In this document: piece after piece, positions 36,778 through 45,691 of the stretch | Layout of the letters: each line of letters starts with the position of its first letter | How positions within the stretch are numbered: the stretch's first letter is position 1 | NCBI GenBank assembly: GCA_027022365.1 | Contig: JALVYU010000007.1 | Location: 62,001-126,000, forward strand | Direction: 5' to 3' | DNA length: 64,000 nucleotides | From: Desulfurococcales archaeon | Lineage (GTDB): Archaea > Thermoproteota > Thermoprotei_A > Sulfolobales > Desulfurococcaceae | Notes under the pieces: generated by a model | What the model saw: only the letters and a program-made list of their open reading frames with translations | The model's database searches: none | What the model was told of the DNA's origin: nothing | Made by a program: the position numbers and the translations under genes

Positions 36778-37078
36778 CCCAGAAAATCCTTGATCCTTTT
36801 AGCTCGAGCGTTAAAATACCATTCTTTAATGTTTTCTTTATCTTAGTGATCTTAAACCATAATTTATACGACATACTATAGATCTCTCCATTATAATCAG
36901 AAGCATATACATAAATGTATTTACCATCCGTTTTCACTGTAATATTCTCTGGATCAAAACCCTCGACAAACACAATTATTTTAGCCGAGTGAAACCTCTT
37001 CTCTACAATCTCGAAACGTAGCCTATTAGACCATTTAATAATAGGTGAGAGACTCTCCACCGAAACTATCGCCCCCAC
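36770..37078 (-). CDS. Small divergent Hsp20-like (alpha-crystallin fold) protein
   Basis: A 102-residue protein whose strands (AKIIVFVEGFDPENITVKTDGKYIYVYAS, ILTLELKGSRIF) follow the order of an alpha-crystallin or CS domain. The family GxLxL motif appears as NGILTLEL. It lacks the usual N-terminal arm and the IxI tail of chaperones. Identification is by pattern only. The start GTG 37078 has no clear ribosome-binding site, and a TATA-like TTATTATAC lies just upstream, so it may be leaderless. Confidence 0.55.
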   Translation of the reverse strand: MGAIVSVESLSPIIKWSNRLRFEIVEKRFHSAKIIVFVEGFDPENITVKTDGKYIYVYASDYNGEIYSMSYKLWFKITKIKKTLKNGILTLELKGSRIFWVI

Positions 37079-37219
37079 TATATTATGTTAGTATAATAAT
37101 CCCCTAAAACTATTTCATAGTTCAAAAAACTCAGTTAATCTACAAACTCTTTAAATAGGAGACCAATTTATAAGGACGCTAAAACTTACAGTGGTCAGCG
37201 AGAGTAAAAGGTGTTTGGA

Positions 37220-37510
37220 GTGGATGCGGAAATAGCTTTGCTCGAATATCTGGTTGATCTAGCCGAGCAATATCTTGGCGATATAATTGAGGAGGTTATC
37301 GAAAAATACTATTCAGATAAGATAGACCTATCTGAGAGGTACGTGGACGTCCTCGAATTTATTACGGAAAAAATCATCGATGATAGTCTAAATGGTGACG
37401 AAAACCCGGAAAGATTTAAGAAGATTGTGAGAAAACTGGCCGCCAGACCTTACATTGCTAAAATGCTGATTAGTTATTTAATATCAGAATATATCGAGAA
37501 CTATGACTAG
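37220..37510 (+). CDS. Small acidic helical protein of unknown function
   Basis: A 96-residue, strongly acidic, all-helical protein (IALLEYLVDLAEQYLGDIIEEVIEKYY and YVDVLEFITEKIIDDSL) ending in EYIENYD. I do not recognise it. GTG 37220 is the start, with GGTG at 37210-37213 exactly 6 nt upstream; the GTG at 37211 lies within it. It precedes the zinc-containing 249-residue gene and may belong with it. Confidence 0.6.
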   Translation: MDAEIALLEYLVDLAEQYLGDIIEEVIEKYYSDKIDLSERYVDVLEFITEKIIDDSLNGDENPERFKKIVRKLAARPYIAKMLISYLISEYIENYD

Positions 37511-37611
37511 ATAGTTTATGGAATCATTAGATACGAACATTACCCGCTTTATTCTTTCCCCATCTTTATTATCTGTTTTCAGCGGGGTGAGCCATAGTTC
37601 GAAAAGCAGAA

Positions 37612-38361
37612 GTGAAGAAGAAAAGAACTCGCAGGAGAAAGAAGAAAAAGCTCGATATAGACGCGTATGCAGAGGCTATTTTCAAAGACATAGCAGAGTA
37701 CCTAGGACTAGATACTCTGGATATAGATGAAAAGATACAGCACGAAATAGTCAAAGAGGTTATGCATACGATTATCACTAGTTTGAGCTATAAGCCTAAG
37801 ATAGATGCATTGATCAAAAGGATCAATAGACACAGACGGATAATTAACATGATCATTGCTGTTAAAATGCTAGAATCAATACGTAGTCCAACTCCTGACC
37901 AATTAGAATTTATAGTTACTCATGGGGACAGGGCCCTCATTCCAGAGATACCACGTCTATATAGGTTAGCCAAGGATATGAACAGGGAAGACTTGATAAT
38001 AATGTTGAAGAGCCTATGGGAGAAATACGGGCGCCCATCTCCCATAGAGTGCCCGAAATGCGGGTTCAGAGCGATTATGCCGGACCTTACATGTTATGTT
38101 TGTGGCAACATAGTATCTGAAAAATATATCAGAGAGAAACTTAGTTTTGAGGAAAAATTTGAAGAATATGTGAAAAATGCTAGCCTGGCCGAACTAAATG
38201 ATGTAATGAACCTAGGTTTTGTTCTATTGAGTGAAATCGATATTAAAAGTCCCAGATACAGAATAGAGGCTTGGAAGCAGATTTATTATCCAATAAATCT
38301 GCGTCAATCCGACATCGAGAAAATAGTCGAAGAAATGAGAAAGAGGAAACAAGAATATTAA
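37612..38361 (+). CDS. Zinc-finger protein of unknown function
   Basis: A 249-residue protein with a Lys/Arg-rich N-terminus (KKKRTRRRKKKK), a helical middle (IFKDIAEYLGLDTLDIDEKIQHEIVKEVM) and a zinc-like CPKCGFRAIMPDLTCYVCG (about 143-161), then a charged helical tail. The N-terminal middle part partly mirrors the preceding acidic protein in its helix pattern. GTG 37612 is the first usual start codon in a frame that opens at 37591; the nearest GGTG (37586-37589) does not fit it, so the true start is unclear. Confidence 0.62.
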   Translation: MKKKRTRRRKKKKLDIDAYAEAIFKDIAEYLGLDTLDIDEKIQHEIVKEVMHTIITSLSYKPKIDALIKRINRHRRIINMIIAVKMLESIRSPTPDQLEFIVTHGDRALIPEIPRLYRLAKDMNREDLIIMLKSLWEKYGRPSPIECPKCGFRAIMPDLTCYVCGNIVSEKYIREKLSFEEKFEEYVKNASLAELNDVMNLGFVLLSEIDIKSPRYRIEAWKQIYYPINLRQSDIEKIVEEMRKRKQEY

Positions 38362-38395
38362 GGCCGTAGGTGACACACTCAACAGGTGTACGGTA

Positions 38396-38746
38396 TTGAT
38401 AGAGATAAACGCAAGAGATGATTTTGTTAGAGCAATTAAGGCTAATCGAGTAGTGATCGTTGAGTATTTTGACCCAGACAATGAGGATTCAAAAAAGTTT
38501 TACCCGACAATGAAAGATGTTGAAAAACATGTTGATCCGTCAATACTTGTCCTCAGAATCAATATTAAGAAAGCACCAGAATTATCTAATGGTATTCATA
38601 CACTTCCTTGCATAAGAGTCTTCCTAGACGGGAAAATAGTGTTTGAACAACAGGGTGTATTCGGAAGAAGAGAACTTGATCTAATGGTGTTGAGAAGAGG
38701 TATTAGAAGCGTTCTCAGGAGCAAGAATGTTTTGTTAAAAATTTAG
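38396..38746 (+). CDS. Thioredoxin-fold protein lacking the CxxC motif
   Basis: A 116-residue protein with thioredoxin layout: VVIVEYFDPDNEDSKKFYPTMKDVEKHV (strand plus active-site helix), SILVLRINIKKAP, then the cis-proline loop IHTLPCIRVFLDGKIV. Where redox members have CxxC it has DPDNED, so it cannot be a dithiol oxidoreductase; one Cys sits after the cis-proline. A scaffold or binding role is inferred. TTG 38396 has GGTG ending 7 nt upstream. It overlaps the convergent gene by 4 bp. Confidence 0.68.
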   Translation: MIEINARDDFVRAIKANRVVIVEYFDPDNEDSKKFYPTMKDVEKHVDPSILVLRINIKKAPELSNGIHTLPCIRVFLDGKIVFEQQGVFGRRELDLMVLRRGIRSVLRSKNVLLKI

Positions 38747-39075
38747 ACTTCTAGTTTCTCGAATTTATCCTCCCTGAATAATCTGCGAGAGAGATCTAGT
38801 GCTTCCTTTATATCATTGGGCGATTCTGCGTTCTCAAGTATTCCGAACAACTCCATTACGTAGAGATTTATTTCTCCGCCCACATCTACAATTGCATCCC
38901 TTATTTTCATGGCTATATCTCTCAATTCATTTAGTTCTAGTTTACCCGTGTTTGCTAGGTGTGCTAATAGCTCACCCACTAGTGCTAGGAATCTATTTGC
39001 GTTATATATATCGAGGTCTTCATCGAAATATTTCCTGTAGATGTCCAGTATGGTGTCCAGCTCAATCCTAATCAT
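38743..39075 (-). CDS. Helical protein of unknown function
   Basis: A 110-residue, mostly helical acidic protein (LDTILDIYRKYFDEDLDIYNANRFLALVGELLAHLANTGKLEL, IAMKIRDAIVDVGGEINLYVMELFGIL). I do not recognise it. ATG 39075 has GGTG exactly 6 nt upstream; GTG 39084 is inside the site. It is divergent from the thermosome gene, whose promoter lies in the 147-bp gap. Confidence 0.6.
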   Translation of the reverse strand: MIRIELDTILDIYRKYFDEDLDIYNANRFLALVGELLAHLANTGKLELNELRDIAMKIRDAIVDVGGEINLYVMELFGILENAESPNDIKEALDLSRRLFREDKFEKLEV

Positions 39076-39147
39076 TTGTGACACCCGTGATCGATTTTCC
39101 CATTTTCGCCTATTTACGTGATCTAAATATTAGAGATTCCCAAGTAA

Positions 39148-39157
39148 AATTTATATA
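39148..39157 (+). promoter_or_regulatory. TATA box of the thermosome gene
   Basis: The stretch AATTTATATA lies about 70 nt before ATG 39223. Transcription would begin near 39180, leaving a leader of roughly 40 nt with AGAGGTG near its end. Confidence 0.55.
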
Positions 39158-39222
39158 GAAGCGGTTCCCTCAATACTCAAGGGAAATGTATCTAGAGAAC
39201 CTGACGTGAGAGGTGCATGAGC

Positions 39223-40869
39223 ATGAGCCTTTATGGAATGCCTGTACTTATCCTCAAAGAAGGAGCCCAGCGAACCACCGGCCGTGAAGCTCTCAGAGCA
39301 AACATCATGGCAGCACAAGCACTAGCAGAAGTCCTGAGAACGAGCCTAGGACCACGCGGACTAGACAAGATGCTAGTAGACAGCTTCGGCGACATAACAG
39401 TAACTAATGACGGTGCAACAATTGTTAAGGAGATGGAAGTCCAGCACCCGGCCGCCAAGCTACTTGTTGAAGTGGCGAAGGCCCAGGATGCCGAGGTTGG
39501 AGATGGTACGACCACAGCAGTAGTATTTGCGGGTGCTCTTCTAGGTAAGGCATTGGAGCTTCTGGACCAGAACATACACCCGACCCTTGTAATCGAGGGC
39601 TATATCAAGGCGATGAAGGAAGCACTAAAGATAATCGATGAGTTAGCTATCAAGGTAAACCCGAAGGACAGGGCAACGCTGAGGAAGATCGTAGACACTG
39701 CTGTGTCGAGCAAATATATTGGTAAGGGAAGCATTGAGGAGAAACTAGCCAACATGGCTATCGACGCGGCCCTAACAGTCGCGGAGGAACAGCCCGACGG
39801 AACATTAAAGTTCAGGATTGACGATGTAAAGATCGAGAAGAAGAAGGGAGGAAGCATCCTAGACTCAAAATTAATTTACGGCATCGTACTTGACAAGGAA
39901 GTAGTTCATCCAGGCATGCCGAAAAGAGTTGAAAACGCCAAGATCGCGCTTCTAGACGCGCCTCTCGAAGTGGAGAAGCCCGAGATAACAGCAAAGATAA
40001 ACATTACTAGTCCAGAGCTGATAAAGGCCTTCCTCGACGAGGAGGCGAAGATGCTGAAGGATATGGTTGAGAAGATTGCTTCGACTGGTGCTAATGTTGT
40101 GATTTGTCAGAAGGGTATTGATGAGGTTGCCCAGCACTTCCTCGCCAAGAAAGGAATACTAGCAGTAAGAAGAGTAAAGAGAAGCGACATGGAAAAACTA
40201 GAAAGAGCAACAGGAGGAAGAATAGTAAGCAGTGTCAGAGACCTAACACCCGAGGATCTAGGAGAGGCAGAACTAGTTGAGGAGCGCCGCGTAGGAAACG
40301 ACAAGATGGTGTTCATTGAGGGATGCAAGAACCCCAAGGCGGTGACGATCCTTATCCGCGGAGCAAACGACATGATTCTTGACGAGGTAGAGAGAAGCCT
40401 CAAGGACGCGCTAAATGTCCTCAGGAACGTAATGAGAGAGCCTAAGATACTACCTGGTGGCGGCGCTGTAGAAGTAGAACTAGCGCTTAAGCTAAGGGAC
40501 TTCGCAGCAAAAATCGGTGGTAAGGAGCAATTAGCAATTGAAGCGTTCGCCGCAGCACTCGAAGAGATACCGATGATCCTAGCAGAAACTGCAGGACTAG
40601 ACCCGCTTGAGGCACTCATGAAGCTCAGACAGCTACACAGCGAGGGCAAGGTATATGCTGGTATCGATGTGATTAACGGCAGAATAGTCGAGGACATAAC
40701 GCAGATCAATGTAGTGGAGCCCTCTATAGTTAAGAAGAATGTGATAAAGAGTGCGACCGAGGCAGCGACGACGATCCTCAAGATCGATGATATAATCGCG
40801 GCGAGTCCGCTAAAGAAGGAAGAGAAGGAGAAAGGTAAGGGCGGTGCTGGAAAATTTAGCTTCAAGTAA
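39223..40869 (+). CDS. Thermosome (group II chaperonin) subunit
   Basis: A 548-residue CCT-like chaperonin subunit. It shows [30 protein letters not shown], the nucleotide-binding [15 protein letters not shown], and the C-terminal hinge [14 protein letters not shown]. The ring folds proteins with ATP and a built-in lid. The C-terminus ends in [10 protein letters not shown] rather than a GGM repeat. ATG 39223 has GGTG ending 7 nt before it; ATG 39217 is 6 nt further upstream. Codon use over about 40030-40140 differs slightly from the flanks but without frame change. Other subunit types may exist elsewhere. Confidence 0.97.
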   Translation: MSLYGMPVLILKEGAQRTTGREALRANIMAAQALAEVLRTSLGPRGLDKMLVDSFGDITVTNDGATIVKEMEVQHPAAKLLVEVAKAQDAEVGDGTTTAVVFAGALLGKALELLDQNIHPTLVIEGYIKAMKEALKIIDELAIKVNPKDRATLRKIVDTAVSSKYIGKGSIEEKLANMAIDAALTVAEEQPDGTLKFRIDDVKIEKKKGGSILDSKLIYGIVLDKEVVHPGMPKRVENAKIALLDAPLEVEKPEITAKINITSPELIKAFLDEEAKMLKDMVEKIASTGANVVICQKGIDEVAQHFLAKKGILAVRRVKRSDMEKLERATGGRIVSSVRDLTPEDLGEAELVEERRVGNDKMVFIEGCKNPKAVTILIRGANDMILDEVERSLKDALNVLRNVMREPKILPGGGAVEVELALKLRDFAAKIGGKEQLAIEAFAAALEEIPMILAETAGLDPLEALMKLRQLHSEGKVYAGIDVINGRIVEDITQINVVEPSIVKKNVIKSATEAATTILKIDDIIAASPLKKEEKEKGKGGAGKFSFK

Positions 40870-40980
40870 GGGAAACACCTATTTTTAGAGCAACTTTTTT
40901 AAAAGACCTATATCATCCCTATTGTCTAGACTTAAAAATGCTTTCTACATGTTATCGAATTAGTTGATGGGCTGATAGGT

Positions 40981-41292
40981 ATGAATAATGGTGAGCAAAA
41001 CATTTGGCCTAAACGTTTAACTCGATATGAGATCGCTAGATTGATCGGTGCTAGGTCTCTACAGTTATCTCTTGGCGCCCCGCCTCTGATTGATCCAAAT
41101 GAAGCCCCCGTTAAGGATCCTGTTGCAATAGCAATAGTAGAATTATTAAGAGGCCTATTACCCATGACTATTCTCAGGATGAGGCCTGATGGAAGCAAGC
41201 AAGCAATCCCAGCAACTAAGCTCCTCGACGAGATTAATAGAAGATATCTTGAAACCACTCTTAAGAGCTGGACTCTCCATAGAATTTATTAA
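40981..41292 (+). CDS. rpoK: DNA-directed RNA polymerase subunit K (Rpo6)
   Basis: A 103-residue RpoK/Rpb6 homolog. LTRYEIARLIGARSLQLSLGAPPLID is the diagnostic block, followed by DPVAIAIVELLRGLLPMTILRMRPDG. It braces the polymerase clamp base. The gene's last third overlaps the long frame of the site-2 protease by up to 104 bp, depending on where the latter starts. A TTTTTTAAAAG stretch near 40896-40906 may be the promoter. Confidence 0.95.
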   Translation: MNNGEQNIWPKRLTRYEIARLIGARSLQLSLGAPPLIDPNEAPVKDPVAIAIVELLRGLLPMTILRMRPDGSKQAIPATKLLDEINRRYLETTLKSWTLHRIY

Positions 41293-42313
41293 TGAACAAA
41301 CTATCAGGGGTACACGGGTTATAGATGTATATGTCAACAGGAATTTAGATGAAGACGAATTTAACAAGATTTATCGCGTCTATGTATCAAAATACGACTA
41401 CATGCCTATCCAGATAAAATACGATCAACCAATGATACGTCTCCTAAAAATCAACAAGAGAAAGAGAAGGATAGTCCAGTTGTTTCTCCTATTAGTAACC
41501 TCTATCACTGTTTTCCTGACAGGCCTGGCATTATCAGAAAGTATATTTGATGCTGCAGTCTATACAGCATGTTTCTTAGGCGCACTCGCACTTCACGAGA
41601 TGGGACATATGATTGCTAGCAGGAGATACGAGGTAATTATTGACGGTCCTTTCTTCATACCGGCTCCCCCAGCCCAGCTAGGATTTATCGGAACCCTTGG
41701 AGCAGTTATTTCAATGAAAACACTTCCGCCTAACAGAAAAAGCTTAGCTGTTATTGGAATAGCAGGCCCGATCTTCGGATTTATAGCGGCGACAATAATT
41801 GGAGGAATAGGGGTTTACCTATCTCAGCTAATAACAGTCGAGCATGCGGCGAAGCTCATACAGGCAAGACAAGCGGCTGAGCTCTCATTCATGCCATTAA
41901 TGCTTCAAATATTAATAGCACTGAGAGGAGTACCTCAGGGATACACTATAATGCTTCACCCGCTGGCCTTTGCTTCCTTTATATTGTTTATTGTAACTTT
42001 TCTCAACCTACTACCTATAGGGCAACTGGATGGAGGCCATGTAATTAGGTCTCTAACGAGTCCACGTACACATAATATGATCTCTTATCTGGTAATAATA
42101 GGCGTACTACTAATTGGGGCAGTATTGATAGAAATGGGCTACACGTCTTTAGGATACTATTATACGTTCCTAGGTTTTATACTGATCCTGTTTAAACTAG
42201 TATTTGGCAGGGGCATTCATCCGGGCCCAGCAAACCAGCTATCATCTAAGAAGCCGTGGTGGATACTACCATTATATCTAGCTATATTAGTATTATCAAT
42301 GCCCGTAGTGTAA
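41189..42313 (+). CDS. Site-2 protease family membrane metalloprotease (M50)
   Basis: A 374-residue integral membrane protease. The zinc motif HEMGH is at 136-140 and the third ligand lies in NLLPIGQLDGGH (Asp281). A soluble N-terminal domain (1-90) precedes at least six hydrophobic segments. Such enzymes cut transmembrane regulators or residual signal peptides. ATG 41189 is the longest start but lies 104 bp inside rpoK; TTG 41249 is an alternative that shortens the overlap. topA follows 9 bp later. Confidence 0.88.
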   Translation: MEASKQSQQLSSSTRLIEDILKPLLRAGLSIEFINEQTIRGTRVIDVYVNRNLDEDEFNKIYRVYVSKYDYMPIQIKYDQPMIRLLKINKRKRRIVQLFLLLVTSITVFLTGLALSESIFDAAVYTACFLGALALHEMGHMIASRRYEVIIDGPFFIPAPPAQLGFIGTLGAVISMKTLPPNRKSLAVIGIAGPIFGFIAATIIGGIGVYLSQLITVEHAAKLIQARQAAELSFMPLMLQILIALRGVPQGYTIMLHPLAFASFILFIVTFLNLLPIGQLDGGHVIRSLTSPRTHNMISYLVIIGVLLIGAVLIEMGYTSLGYYYTFLGFILILFKLVFGRGIHPGPANQLSSKKPWWILPLYLAILVLSMPVV

Positions 42314-42322
42314 GGGATAGAT

Positions 42323-44494
42323 ATGCCTGCAAAGACAATACTTGATTACCTGAAAAAACATGGTGGAAGGCCTCAGGAGCAGATAAAGTCTGTTAAAGAG
42401 AAAGAAGAACACCGAGAAAAACAAGCGTCTCGAGAAAAAATTGTGTCTAGTAGGCGGAAACCTGAATGGAAGATCAAAATCTGGGATTTAAGGGGAAACA
42501 TCTTAGTCATCGCTGAGAAACCTAAGGCTGCAAGCAAAATAGCGTATGCGTTATCATCTAGGTTCATGAGGAATAGATGGAAAGGAATACCTTATTACAC
42601 GATAAGAAGTAATGGAGCCAATATAATTATTGCTAGTGCAGCTGGACACCTATACGGATTATATACGGATAAACGGGGCTACCCGATTTTCCAATATGAG
42701 TGGAAACCATTATACATCATAGACCAGACAGCTAAGCATACGAAGAAATTCATTGAACTACTCGAGAAACTATCGAGAAATGCCGACTACTACGTAAATG
42801 CTTGCGACTATGATATAGAGGGATCGGTGATAGGTTATCTCATCATAAAGTTCATGGGAGACCCGGATAGAGCCTACAGGGTAAAATACTCTAGTCTAAC
42901 ACCAGCCGAGCTAAAACAAGCATTCAGAGAACTCACAGGACTAGACTATGAAATGATAGAAGCAGGTCTTTGCAGACACGAACTCGATTGGATATGGGGG
43001 ATCAATATCAGTAGAGCACTAATGGACGCAGTGAGAAAGACTTCGGGCAAAAGAACAATCCTTAGCGCGGGAAGAGTTCAGACACCAACACTAAAACACG
43101 TTGTAGATCACGAGATCGAGAGAAATCTTTTCATACCCCTCCCGCTCTTCATACCCGATGTAACAATCATCAAGAATGGAGAAAAAATACATCTAGAATA
43201 CATCTCTGGCTCTCTCGAAACAAGGAGAAAGGCAGAAGAGATCATTAAGAGCATAAAGAAAGATGGATACCTAACTGTGACCGAATATACAGAGAAGACT
43301 ATATGTCTTAACCCACCACCAGCATTCAACTTGGGCGACCTACAGGAAGAAGCCGCGAGAATCTACGGTTTCAGCCCATACAAAACCCAGAAAATAGCAG
43401 AAAAACTCTACCTCGACGCGCTTATAAGCTATCCTAGAACTAATAGCCAGAAACTCCCTCCCACACTGAATTATCGGGGAATAATGGAGAAGCTCGCGGG
43501 GATAGACAGGTATGGTTCTTTAATTGATAGACTTCTGAGGGAGACACGAGGAATACTTCAGCCTGTACAGGGCAAAAAGGACGACCCAGCACATCCAGCC
43601 ATTTATCCCACGGGGTTAAAACCGGGTAAGCTGAGCAGCGACGAATGGAAGATCTACGACTTGATAGTCCGTAGATTCCTGGCGGCGTTCGCTGAGAAGG
43701 CATCGTTGATCCAGCAGCAGGCGCGCTTCATGACTCGTGAAGGCTACGAGTTCCGCGTATCGGGGCAGAGGATAGGCAAGCTTGGATGGCTATATTACTA
43801 CTACTTCTCTAAGCCGAAGGAGAAAAGCATACCAGTTTTTATCAAGGGCGAACACGTACCCATTAAAACAGCTAGGCTACGAAGAACATATACCAGACCT
43901 CCCGAGCGGCTCACGAAAATAAAGATACTGAGATGGATGGAGAGAGTCGAAATCGGTACCGAAGCCACTAGGGCGAGAATAATAGAGTTACTGTTCAGAA
44001 GAGGATATCTTGAGGCGAAGGGAGGCAAGGTAAACGCAACAGATCTTGGGCTAGGAATCATAGAGGTATTGACTAAGTATTTCCCACAGATAACCAGTGT
44101 TGAAATGACCAGGTATTTCGAGGCGAAGATGGAGGCTATCAGATACGGTAGGGCTGAACGCGAAGAAGTAGTTGAAGAAGCTCGCCAAACAATAGTTAAG
44201 CTACTACAGGAATTTGACAGGGTCAAGGACAAGATTGGATACCTCTTATCGATAAGACTGGGGTACATTTCTCCGCACAGAAAATGCCTGGTATGTAGTA
44301 GGGAGGAATACCGCTTGGGGCTATGCTATTACCACTACATGGCATTAGAGAAAATAAGAGAAGCATATAATGAGTGGAACAGGAGAGAAGAGACAACGTT
44401 TGAAAAATTCATATCATCAATCAAGAAGCTGAGATCAACGGGTAAATGGATAACAGAGATCGTAGGGAATGATGAAGTTCTAGCCAAGCTATGA
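42323..44494 (+). CDS. topA: DNA topoisomerase IA
   Basis: A 723-residue type IA topoisomerase. The TOPRIM domain starts at LVIAEKPKAA (about 61-70) with ACDYDIEGSVIGY (DYDIEG 162-167), and the catalytic Tyr370 is in LISYPRTNSQ. A basic N-terminal extension of about 50 residues and a C-terminal Cys/His set (CLVCSREEYRLGLCYYH) flank the core. It lacks the helicase half of reverse gyrase. It relaxes or decatenates DNA through a 5'-phosphotyrosine. Its stop abuts the convergent signal peptidase stop with no gap. Confidence 0.95.
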   Translation: MPAKTILDYLKKHGGRPQEQIKSVKEKEEHREKQASREKIVSSRRKPEWKIKIWDLRGNILVIAEKPKAASKIAYALSSRFMRNRWKGIPYYTIRSNGANIIIASAAGHLYGLYTDKRGYPIFQYEWKPLYIIDQTAKHTKKFIELLEKLSRNADYYVNACDYDIEGSVIGYLIIKFMGDPDRAYRVKYSSLTPAELKQAFRELTGLDYEMIEAGLCRHELDWIWGINISRALMDAVRKTSGKRTILSAGRVQTPTLKHVVDHEIERNLFIPLPLFIPDVTIIKNGEKIHLEYISGSLETRRKAEEIIKSIKKDGYLTVTEYTEKTICLNPPPAFNLGDLQEEAARIYGFSPYKTQKIAEKLYLDALISYPRTNSQKLPPTLNYRGIMEKLAGIDRYGSLIDRLLRETRGILQPVQGKKDDPAHPAIYPTGLKPGKLSSDEWKIYDLIVRRFLAAFAEKASLIQQQARFMTREGYEFRVSGQRIGKLGWLYYYYFSKPKEKSIPVFIKGEHVPIKTARLRRTYTRPPERLTKIKILRWMERVEIGTEATRARIIELLFRRGYLEAKGGKVNATDLGLGIIEVLTKYFPQITSVEMTRYFEAKMEAIRYGRAEREEVVEEARQTIVKLLQEFDRVKDKIGYLLSIRLGYISPHRKCLVCSREEYRLGLCYYHYMALEKIREAYNEWNRREETTFEKFISSIKKLRSTGKWITEIVGNDEVLAKL

Positions 44495-44983
44495 TCAGAT
44501 AATGTTATGGAACCATATAGACATATATCCAAGGTATGGAATCTTGAATACTGCACCATTTACATCGAAGACTTTCCCAACAACTCTCTGGTATGGTACA
44601 CCGGGACCTGTAAATTCGAAGTAATCCTCAATAGGATTATTGTCGCCTTTCGTAACATAATAATATTCTCCATCGCGTACTACAACCTTTATAACTCTGT
44701 GTATGATGAGCTCCCCATCTATTCCACGATAAATAATAATATCACCAACATGTATGTCTTGGGGCGGACACTTATACGAGAAAACTATGTCACCCATTCG
44801 AAGAACAGGAAACATACTATAACCATCCACGACTGCGATAGGAGCCTGTGATCCCGTTACAACTGCGAGGATAGGTCTGGAGAAAATAGATAGAACAAGC
44901 ACAGCTATTATGATCGCGTCCTTTATTACCTCGGCCCTGATAATCTTGTTTTCACCGCTCTTTTTCTGGGAATTATTTGACAT
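44495..44983 (-). CDS. Signal peptidase I
   Basis: A 162-residue membrane peptidase of the S26B type. One transmembrane helix (VIKDAIIIAVLVLSIFSRPILAVV, about 19-42) precedes the catalytic Ser56 in VDGYSMFPVL, box C-like MGDIVFSY, and His95 in ELIIHRVIKV, which replaces the bacterial lysine as in archaeal and eukaryotic SEC11. A TKGDNNPIEDYF block follows. It releases signal peptides at the outer membrane face. The zinc-ribbon gene lies 18 bp upstream. Confidence 0.93.
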   Translation of the reverse strand: MSNNSQKKSGENKIIRAEVIKDAIIIAVLVLSIFSRPILAVVTGSQAPIAVVDGYSMFPVLRMGDIVFSYKCPPQDIHVGDIIIYRGIDGELIIHRVIKVVVRDGEYYYVTKGDNNPIEDYFEFTGPGVPYQRVVGKVFDVNGAVFKIPYLGYMSIWFHNII

Positions 44984-45001
44984 GGTTTCGCCTTCGCATA
45001 T

Positions 45002-45307
45002 CTAGTCGAGATCATCTATATCGATCACTATTTCTTTAACTCTCCTTTCTTCATGTTCTCCCTCACCGCCTAGAACTTTTTTACCCTTAGTACCTTCGAC
45101 TTCGATGCTTGTGCCACCGACCTTTAATTTGCTAACAACCCCTCTCCACTTGTAGCCGCAATCTTTGCATTGAAGAGAGCCCATAACCGTAATCGTTATG
45201 CGTCCTTTCTTATCCGGTAGTGGTGCTACTAATTGCCATGTCTTGATTACTTCTATATTCCTAGAGCCGCACCGTGGGCATTTGAGTTCTTTCTTTTTTC
45301 TCGGCAT
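45002..45307 (-). CDS. Zinc-ribbon protein of unknown function
   Basis: A 101-residue protein. CPRCG at 10-14 and CKDCGYKW at about 47-54 form a zinc ribbon, with the strand-rich segment IEVIKTWQLVAPLPDKKGRITITVMG between. A Gly-rich linker and acidic tail (IVIDIDDLD) follow. It looks like an archaeal chromatin- or RNA-associated ribbon, but no family is certain. It is co-directional with, and just upstream of, the signal peptidase gene. Confidence 0.75.
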   Translation of the reverse strand: MPRKKKELKCPRCGSRNIEVIKTWQLVAPLPDKKGRITITVMGSLQCKDCGYKWRGVVSKLKVGGTSIEVEGTKGKKVLGGEGEHEERRVKEIVIDIDDLD

Positions 45308-45324
45308 CTATCAACCCCTCATTG

Positions 45325-45666
45325 TCAACATATAAGCGGGGTTATTATCGTGATTATCAATAGTGACGCGGGAACTATAAATGTATCATATCTCTTCAAA
45401 TCGCTTAGCACGGCTTTAGCTATGTAATAGGAATCGATAATCAGAACAATAAGCAGAATGAATATGCCGATTAATGTGTTGATTATTCCTGCTCTCACGA
45501 TAAGGGTAATGTCAAGGAGAGAAAGAATAATGGTGCAGAAGAGAAGGAACAACCAGTGTCGTTTAATCCTATATGATACGCAGGCATAGTACACAGAAAG
45601 GATAACGAGTCCTATTATCGCCCAAAAACTGATCCAAGCATACATGTTATTATCATCTCTACCCAT
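45325..45666 (-). CDS. Small integral membrane protein of unknown function
   Basis: A 113-residue protein with four predicted membrane helices (about 10-28, 37-54, 60-80, 94-112) and short charged loops (SYRIKRHW, DLKRYD). No known transporter motif is present. The start is ATG 45666 or the in-frame ATG 45642. It lies divergent from enolase, whose likely start is only 25 bp away, so the two promoters must overlap. Confidence 0.65.
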   Translation of the reverse strand: MGRDDNNMYAWISFWAIIGLVILSVYYACVSYRIKRHWLFLLFCTIILSLLDITLIVRAGIINTLIGIFILLIVLIIDSYYIAKAVLSDLKRYDTFIVPASLLIITIITPLIC

Positions 45667-45691
45667 ACTTTTGTATCTAGGTGTATGGGAT

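Noticed and set aside
40107-40865. 252-codon minus-strand frame inside the thermosome gene
   Set aside because: It mirrors the highly conserved chaperonin frame; low-complexity Ser/Leu content indicates a shadow.
43801-44268. 155-codon minus-strand frame inside topA
   Set aside because: It is antisense to conserved topoisomerase sequence and Ser/Leu-rich in the way of shadow frames.
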